NCBI GenBank assembly: GCA_900539855.1
Contig: UQDO01000041.1
Span: forward strand, 1-21,353
Length of the DNA: 21,353 nucleotides
From: an uncultured Oscillospiraceae bacterium
Lineage (GTDB): Bacteria; Bacillota; Clostridia; Oscillospirales; Acutalibacteraceae
Direction: 5' to 3'
Shown in pieces: positions 16,411 to 21,353 of the stretch (position 1 is its first letter; each line of letters starts with the position of its first letter). The notes under the pieces are model-generated. The model made no database searches. It was not told the DNA's origin and saw only the letters and a list, made by a program, of their open reading frames with translations. The translations under genes were made by a program, and so were the position numbers.

Positions 16411-16965
16411 ATGGGAAATCAAAAGGAATTGGTCAAATGTCCCGAGGAGGCGGCAAGGTCACTGATAGGCAAGGAGCTTAGTTACGGTGGTCGAACAGTC
16501 ATCATTACCGAAACCGAGGCATACGGGGATGAGGATCCGGCGTGCTACGGCGTAAGGTACGGCAGAACAAAAAACACCGCCGCTCTTTTCGTGCCGGGCG
16601 GAAATGTGTTCGTTTATGCCGGTATGCTGATGATAACGGTAGATGACGATTCCGAAAAGCCGAAAAATGTGCTGATACGCGCCGGAAAAGAAAAAGGCAC
16701 CGGCAAGCTTATTTACGGGCCTTGCAGACTGGTCGACTTTTTGGGCATAAAGAAGTCGATATCAAACGGCAAAAAATTAGGCGAAGAGTCCGGCGTATTT
16801 ATAGCCGGCGAGGGCTGTATGCCTTGTACGGCAAGTAAGCGCGGAAAGCTCAACGCGGACAAAATCGCCAAAGACTATGAAAGGAGATACAAAAAAGGCA
16901 AAGCCTATTCCAAAAGTCTTACCGATGAATATGTGAATAAAAAGTGGCGCTTTACGGCTGAATAA
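16411..16965 (+). CDS. Divergent 3-methyladenine DNA glycosylase (AAG/MPG family)
   Basis: This 184-residue protein matches the AAG fold along its length: ARSLIGKEL, ETEAY (34-38), a GRTKNTAALFVPGG stretch, NVLIRAG (86-92), and GPCRLVDFLGIKKSISNG (103-120). The catalytic Glu (E36, human Glu125) and Y38 (human Tyr127) are kept. By my unaided alignment the base-stacking His136 is Tyr46 here, and the intercalating Tyr162 is replaced (around Met72), so activity or substrate may differ. The ATG at 16411 is chosen because GGAGGAG (16398-16404) is six bases upstream; an earlier in-frame ATG at 16348 would translate the palindrome at 16366-16395 and has no ribosome binding site. The gene is followed after 18 bases by the LRR-dockerin gene. 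Confidence 0.75.
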   Translation: MGNQKELVKCPEEAARSLIGKELSYGGRTVIITETEAYGDEDPACYGVRYGRTKNTAALFVPGGNVFVYAGMLMITVDDDSEKPKNVLIRAGKEKGTGKLIYGPCRLVDFLGIKKSISNGKKLGEESGVFIAGEGCMPCTASKRGKLNADKIAKDYERRYKKGKAYSKSLTDEYVNKKWRFTAE

Positions 16966-16983
16966 ATGAAAGGAGCGAAGAAA

Positions 16984-19881
16984 ATGTTAAAAAAGATAAC
17001 TGCGGTACTTATATCAGTATTGTTGATAGTGTCAATAATGCCTGTCTCGATTTTTGCCGCAGAAACGACAAGCGGTACAACAGGAGACTGCACATGGACG
17101 CTTGACGGCACAGTTCTTACAATAAGCGGGAACGGTAAAATGCGTGACTATCGTGACTATTATGATGGCTATGTTTTTGGAGCTCCGTGGGGTAGAAATA
17201 TAACCGAAGTTATTATAAAAGAAGGCGTGACAAGCATAGGTGATTCTGCTTTTTACGGATGCACAGATCTTACAAACGTAACTATTGGCAGCAGCGTGAC
17301 AAGTATAGGTGGGTATGCTTTTTCACACTGCACAAGTCTTACAAGCATAACTATCCCCGACAGCGTGACAAGTATAGTCAATTCTGCTTTTAAAGGCTGC
17401 ACAGGACTTACAAGCGCAACTATCGGCGATAGTGTGACAAGTATAGGCAGTTCTGCTTTTGAAGGCTGCACAGGACTTATAAGCGTAACTATCGGCAACG
17501 GCGTGACAAGTATAGGCTCTGAGGCCTTTTCCGACTGCATAGGTCTTACGATCGCTACTATCGGCAATGGTGTAACAAGTATAGGCTCTGAAGCCTTTTC
17601 CGGCTGCACCGGATTAAAAGAAGTACATATTTCAAGCATTGAAAAATGGTGCAGTATTAATTTTGGAAACTCTTATGCCAATCCGTTGCGCTACGCTCAT
17701 GATTTGTACTTAAACGGTGAAAAGATTGTCAATCTTGTAATTCCGGATAGTGTAACAAGTATAGGCGATTGTGCTTTTTTCGGCTGCACAGGACTTACAA
17801 GCGCTACTATCGGCAATGGCGTGACAAGCATAGGTGATTCTGCTTTTAAAGGCTGCACTGGACTCACAAGCATAACTATCGGCGACAACGTAACAAGTAT
17901 AGGCTATCAGGCTTTTTACGGTTGCACAGGTCTTACGAGCGCTACTATCGGCAATGGGGTGACAAGTATTAAAGATAATGCTTTTAAAGGTTGCAATATC
18001 AAGGAATTGATAATTGCCGACGGCTCGAAAACTGTCACAAGCACTATGGTTATTTGTAGAGGCACATTAGAAAAGGTAAGTATTCCAGACAGCGTGACAA
18101 TTATTGACACCTATGCTTTTTACGGCTGCACAGATCTTACAAGCGTAACTATTCCCGACAGCGTGACGAGTATAGGTAATTTTGCTTTTGAAGGCTGTAC
18201 CGGTCTTACAAGCATAACTATCCCCGACAGCGTAACAAGTATAGGTAAATATGCTTTTTACGACTGCACAGGACTCACAAGCATAATTATCCCAAGCAGC
18301 GTAACAAGCATTGGTGAACGTGCCTTTTCCGGCTGCGATAAGTCAAAACTCATTATTTATACCGACAGCATGGCTGCCACCGCATATAAATATGCCAAAG
18401 ACAATGGCTACCGCTGTGTTGTACTGTTAAATAACAACGATGAGATAGGCTTTTCTATAGACGGTAACACATTGACCGTTATCGGTACCGGAAAAATGCC
18501 TAACTATAACCTGTTTACAAGCACGCCTTGGCACAGCGCAAAAGACAGCATAAAAAGGGTCATTGTTGACAGCCGTATTACAGAGGTAGGTACATACAGC
18601 TTCTATGGCTTCGATAATCTGAAAGAGCTTGTGTGCGAAAACGCAAACCTCAAGCTCGGCACAAGAGCCATAAATACCGACAATAAAAACATACGCGTTT
18701 ACTCCCTTTCAGGCGGCTCTCTTGAGAAGTATTGCAGTGATAATTCGGTAAACTTTGTGTCTCCGCTCGACGCGCCTATTCTTGTGAGCGTCACCGGCAA
18801 CAGTATAACTGTCAAAGCGGCGGACGGAGTAAACGCCGAATTCAGCCTCGACGGGGTGAATTGGCAGCGAAGCGGTCAGTTCAATTCACTGCAGCCTGTC
18901 ACGGAATATAAGGTCTATTCCCGCAGATACAATGAATATTCCCCTATCGCAAGCGAACCGTTAGTTGTCAAAACGAAAAAGTCAACTGTATCGGCACCTG
19001 GCGCGCCCACCATTGAAGAATATAGCGTCAATAAAGTTACGCTTAAAGCGATATCGGGCTATGAATACAGCTGTGACGGCGGACTGACATGGCAGTCATC
19101 AAACGTTTTTGAGGGTATCGCGCAGAATAAGATCTATGAATTCTGCGTCCGCAAGGCTGAAACCGAAACGGTATTTGCTTCTGAAAAAAGTGCTGCCTTG
19201 TATTTTGCACTGCCGAAAATGCCAGAAATCGAGCGCATCGGAGCGACCACGCTCACACTGAAAGCGGTTGATGGCTTTGAATACAGTCTTGATAAAATAG
19301 AATGGCAGACCTCGCCCCACTTTACAGGGCTTATTAACAGCATGACATACACCGTTTACCAGAGAATCTCCGGTTCACAATACAGCAATTCGTATCAGCT
19401 CATAAGCAGCGGTACTGATGTCTGTATAAACGGCACTGACAAGACCACTCCTGCAAAGCCCTCCACTCCGATCGTTGCGAGCAAAACAAGTTCGTCTGTG
19501 ACGCTTAAAGCGACGGAAGGCTATGAATACAGCCTCGACGGTAAGGTTTGGCATAGCAGCAATGTGTTCGACGGTCTTAAGGACGATACAGAATACACAT
19601 TCTATCAGCGCATCGCCGAGACCGAGACCTCATACGCGTCCGAATGCAGTGCAGGTCTTAAAGTAAAGACCGACAAAGCCTACACCGCCGGCGAATTGGA
19701 CGGTGACGGCAAGATCACTGACAAGGACGCAATCTACCTGTTGATGCACTGCTATTTCCCGGGTGATTACCCCGTCGAACAGCCCTGCGATTACAACGGC
19801 GACGGTATTATAAACGACAAGGATGCAGTCTATCTCTTAATGCACTGCTATTTCCCGAATGATTATCCGATAACAAAATAA
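16984..19881 (+). CDS. Secreted BspA-type leucine-rich-repeat protein with C-terminal dockerin
   Basis: This is a 965-residue exported protein. A signal peptide covers about residues 1-26 (ends IFAAE). A cap domain (about 28-82, WTLDGTVLTISGNGKM) precedes fourteen LRR_5/BspA repeats (83-453) of the 23-residue TSIG-x-x-AF-x-GCTGLTS-x-TIP-x-SV type, two of them lengthened. A second copy of the cap plus a worn repeat lies at about 484-595 (FSIDGNTLTVIGTGKM). Four Fn3-like modules (about 597-895) with the signature YSLDG-x-x-WQ-S follow. Last is a type I dockerin (904-965) with two calcium loops, E904-D906-D908-D915 and D936-N938-D940-D947. No catalytic domain is seen, so the role is probably binding or adhesion. 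AAAGGAG (16969-16975) lies eight bases before ATG 16984; an in-frame ATG at 16966 lacks a site. Confidence 0.88.
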   Translation: MLKKITAVLISVLLIVSIMPVSIFAAETTSGTTGDCTWTLDGTVLTISGNGKMRDYRDYYDGYVFGAPWGRNITEVIIKEGVTSIGDSAFYGCTDLTNVTIGSSVTSIGGYAFSHCTSLTSITIPDSVTSIVNSAFKGCTGLTSATIGDSVTSIGSSAFEGCTGLISVTIGNGVTSIGSEAFSDCIGLTIATIGNGVTSIGSEAFSGCTGLKEVHISSIEKWCSINFGNSYANPLRYAHDLYLNGEKIVNLVIPDSVTSIGDCAFFGCTGLTSATIGNGVTSIGDSAFKGCTGLTSITIGDNVTSIGYQAFYGCTGLTSATIGNGVTSIKDNAFKGCNIKELIIADGSKTVTSTMVICRGTLEKVSIPDSVTIIDTYAFYGCTDLTSVTIPDSVTSIGNFAFEGCTGLTSITIPDSVTSIGKYAFYDCTGLTSIIIPSSVTSIGERAFSGCDKSKLIIYTDSMAATAYKYAKDNGYRCVVLLNNNDEIGFSIDGNTLTVIGTGKMPNYNLFTSTPWHSAKDSIKRVIVDSRITEVGTYSFYGFDNLKELVCENANLKLGTRAINTDNKNIRVYSLSGGSLEKYCSDNSVNFVSPLDAPILVSVTGNSITVKAADGVNAEFSLDGVNWQRSGQFNSLQPVTEYKVYSRRYNEYSPIASEPLVVKTKKSTVSAPGAPTIEEYSVNKVTLKAISGYEYSCDGGLTWQSSNVFEGIAQNKIYEFCVRKAETETVFASEKSAALYFALPKMPEIERIGATTLTLKAVDGFEYSLDKIEWQTSPHFTGLINSMTYTVYQRISGSQYSNSYQLISSGTDVCINGTDKTTPAKPSTPIVASKTSSSVTLKATEGYEYSLDGKVWHSSNVFDGLKDDTEYTFYQRIAETETSYASECSAGLKVKTDKAYTAGELDGDGKITDKDAIYLLMHCYFPGDYPVEQPCDYNGDGIINDKDAVYLLMHCYFPNDYPITK
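17230..18343 (+). repeat. Tandem 69-bp DNA repeats encoding BspA-type leucine-rich repeats
   Basis: About fourteen in-frame units of 69 bp encode the 23-residue LRR_5 motif. Two units carry insertions: one of about 37 residues at 17617-17742 (KEVHISSIEKWCSINFG and following) and one around 17994-18085. Neighbouring units are near-identical at DNA level over long stretches (for example the units starting near 17572 and 17818), so copy number could change by recombination or slippage without breaking the frame. Confidence 0.9.
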
Positions 19882-19894
19882 AGGGGTTTGAAAA

Positions 19895-21353
19895 ATGAAG
19901 AAGATACTATCAGTTATAGCGGTATTGTGCATTATGCTTTCGTTTGCAGTCCCGGCAAGCGCCGCAGGGATAAGCGTCAGCTTATCAGGCAGCATGACCG
20001 TTACGGCAGACGGCAGCGTTACATACACCGTAAACTTAAGCGGAGCGCAGAAATGCACTGGAGGCTCGGTCGCAATAACCGTTGGCGACAAACTTGAAGT
20101 CACATCGGGTGAGTTTTTAAAGGACGGTTCAATTCTTGCAAATTTCGATCTGGCAAAGAACAAAGGTGCTATCGCTTTCAAGGATGAAGTAGACCTTAAC
20201 GGTGGATTTTTCAGGTTTACCGTTAAAGCCAAAGAGGCTGCAAAGGACGGGCAGGCTGTTAGAGTGACCGTGACCCTTGCAGACGGCACCTCAGACAGCG
20301 GCAGCAGCACCCTCAAAATAATTTGTGCAAATCACAGCTACGGCAGCTGGGCAAAGGTGAACGACGGCAGTCACAAGAGGACATGCTCCGCCTGCGGACA
20401 TGAGGAGACCGGCAGTCACACATGGAACGGCGGCACGGTCACAAAGCCTGCCACCTGCAAAGAGGCGGGAAACAGAAAATACACCTGCACTGCCTGCGGC
20501 GCTGAGAAAAACGAGACCATACCCAAGGGTACGACCCATTCATGGGGCAGTTTTAAGGTCACCAAGCAGCCCACCTGCACCGCACCTGGCACTCAGACGC
20601 GCACCTGTTCAGTTTGCGGTGCAACCGATACGGCGACTGTGAACGCTACCGGTCACAGCATGGGCTCATGGACCACGACCAAAGCGCCCACCTGTACGGC
20701 AGCAGGCGAGCAGACTCGCAGCTGCTCAAAATGCAGTCACAAGGAAACAAAGACGGTCAATGCACTCGGTCACAGCTTCTCGTCACCCACAGTGACCAAA
20801 CAGCCGACCTGCACCTCAGCCGGTGAGGAGACCGGAAAATGCACGCGCTGCGGCGCCACCACCTCACAGAGCATAGCACCCACCGGTCACAGCTTCGGCG
20901 CGTGGTATGACGACACCGCCGCCACCTGCACCGAGGGCGGTATTATGAAGCGCGTCTGCACCAAATGCAATGCGGCTGAAACAAGATCTACCGATGCGCT
21001 CGGTCACGATTTTGAAAATCCCACCATTGTAAAGGAAGCCACCATAAGCGAGCCCGGTCTCAAGGAGGGCAAGTGCCGCCGCTGCGGTGAGACAACGAGC
21101 GAGGTCATCCCCTGTTCAGCCAAAGACCCTGCCACCGGAACAGAATTCAGTGCAGACGAGGGCGTTTTCAGCGCCGGTACCGAGCTCAAGGTCGAAGAAA
21201 CTGCAAAGGATGATCCGACCTTTGAGTCTGTAAAGAACATATTGAAGGATGTATCGGGCGAATTTAAACTGTACGATGTTTCCGCGACCTTAAACGGCTC
21301 GGGCGTGCAGCCGAACGGCAAGGTAAAGGTAAAATTTGCAGTGCCTGAAGGCT
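19895..21353 (+). CDS. Secreted cohesin-like protein with Cys-rich tandem repeats (partial)
   Basis: The frame is open from ATG 19895 to the window end (486 codons, no stop), so the C-terminus is missing. A signal peptide covers 1-23 (VPASAA). Residues 25-142 read as a cohesin-like beta-sandwich: ISVSLSGSMTVTADGSVTYTVNL, then LNGGFFRFTVKAKE and a G-x-AVRVTVTL strand. Seven tandem units of about 39 residues (147-407) each start H-S-x-G-x-W and hold a C-x2-C pair; the five central units (2-6) have C-x9-C-x2-C. After 415 comes an Ig-like segment with FKLYDVSATLNG and KVKVKFAVPEG, a tail seen in other Firmicute surface proteins. AGGGG (19882-19886) is eight bases from the ATG, which is 13 bases after the dockerin gene's stop. 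The cohesin call is by eye and moderate; a non-binding cohesin-fold domain is the alternative. Confidence 0.65.
   Translation, partial: MKKILSVIAVLCIMLSFAVPASAAGISVSLSGSMTVTADGSVTYTVNLSGAQKCTGGSVAITVGDKLEVTSGEFLKDGSILANFDLAKNKGAIAFKDEVDLNGGFFRFTVKAKEAAKDGQAVRVTVTLADGTSDSGSSTLKIICANHSYGSWAKVNDGSHKRTCSACGHEETGSHTWNGGTVTKPATCKEAGNRKYTCTACGAEKNETIPKGTTHSWGSFKVTKQPTCTAPGTQTRTCSVCGATDTATVNATGHSMGSWTTTKAPTCTAAGEQTRSCSKCSHKETKTVNALGHSFSSPTVTKQPTCTSAGEETGKCTRCGATTSQSIAPTGHSFGAWYDDTAATCTEGGIMKRVCTKCNAAETRSTDALGHDFENPTIVKEATISEPGLKEGKCRRCGETTSEVIPCSAKDPATGTEFSADEGVFSAGTELKVEETAKDDPTFESVKNILKDVSGEFKLYDVSATLNGSGVQPNGKVKVKFAVPEG
20333..21115 (+). repeat. Seven tandem Cys-rich (C-x9-C-x2-C) repeat units
   Basis: The units start at residues 147, 175, 215, 254, 293, 332 and 371 of the cohesin-like protein. 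Cysteines seen are 164/167, 188/198/201, 228/238/241, 267/277/280, 306/316/319, 345/355/358 and 394/397. The first and last units lack the lone first Cys. Each unit opens with a conserved His (GHS/THS/GHD). The C-x2-C pairs resemble a zinc-ribbon half, but an extracellular disulfide role is equally possible. Confidence 0.75.

Noticed and set aside
16966..16983. ATG directly after the glycosylase stop as the LRR protein start.
   Set aside because: No ribosome binding site precedes it, and the real one (16969-16975) lies downstream of it; ATG 16984 also gives a cleaner signal peptide.
17230..18343. Regularly spaced repeats considered as a CRISPR array.
   Set aside because: The unit is 69 bp, in frame, without unique spacers, and encodes BspA-type leucine-rich repeats.
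20333..21115. C-x2-C motifs considered as c-type haem sites.
   Set aside because: None is C-x2-C-H, which haem attachment needs.

Overview
The window looks like a chromosomal segment of a gut-type anaerobic Firmicute (class Clostridia, Ruminococcus/Oscillospiraceae-like). The evidence is a type I dockerin and a probable cohesin on neighbouring genes, BspA-type leucine-rich repeats, a T-box leader ahead of gatCAB with an archaeal-type aspartyl-tRNA synthetase, a SpoVB-like flippase, strong AGGAGG-type ribosome binding sites and roughly balanced base composition. This placement is an inference from gene content, not from a marker gene.

Layout. (1) 81-1642: a phosphatidylethanolamine module, pssA then psd, one base apart. 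(2) 1746-6152: a 1468-residue secreted, multimodular GH16-type glucanase with carbohydrate-binding-like and InlB-type modules, closed by a strong terminator. (3) 6357-11341: a perfect-consensus promoter, a complete T-box leader with Asn specifier AAC, then gatC-gatA-gatB-aspS, i.e. the indirect (transamidation) route to Asn-tRNA and probably Gln-tRNA. (4) 11406-11627: a bidirectional terminator, a 118-bp MITE-like inverted-repeat element and a minus-strand terminator. (5) 11658-13625 (minus): an ADP-ribose pyrophosphatase-type Nudix hydrolase followed by a MATE exporter. (6) 13685-16125 (plus, divergent): an M14 zinc carboxypeptidase and a SpoVB/MurJ-like flippase, then a terminator. (7) 16187-16394: two inverted, related palindromes bracketing an AT-rich spacer. 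(8) 16411 to the window end: a divergent 3-methyladenine DNA glycosylase-like gene, a dockerin-bearing leucine-rich-repeat surface protein, and a protein with an N-terminal cohesin-like domain and seven tandem Cys-rich repeats, cut by the window edge.

The most intriguing region is the last. A dockerin protein is followed 13 bp later by a cohesin-like protein, neither with any recognisable catalytic domain, which suggests a non-cellulosomal two-part surface assembly. The T-box operon is a textbook regulatory circuit: both mutually exclusive hairpins can be drawn base by base, and the specifier matches the amino acid that the operon makes on tRNA. No tRNA, rRNA, CRISPR array, transposase or phage gene was seen.
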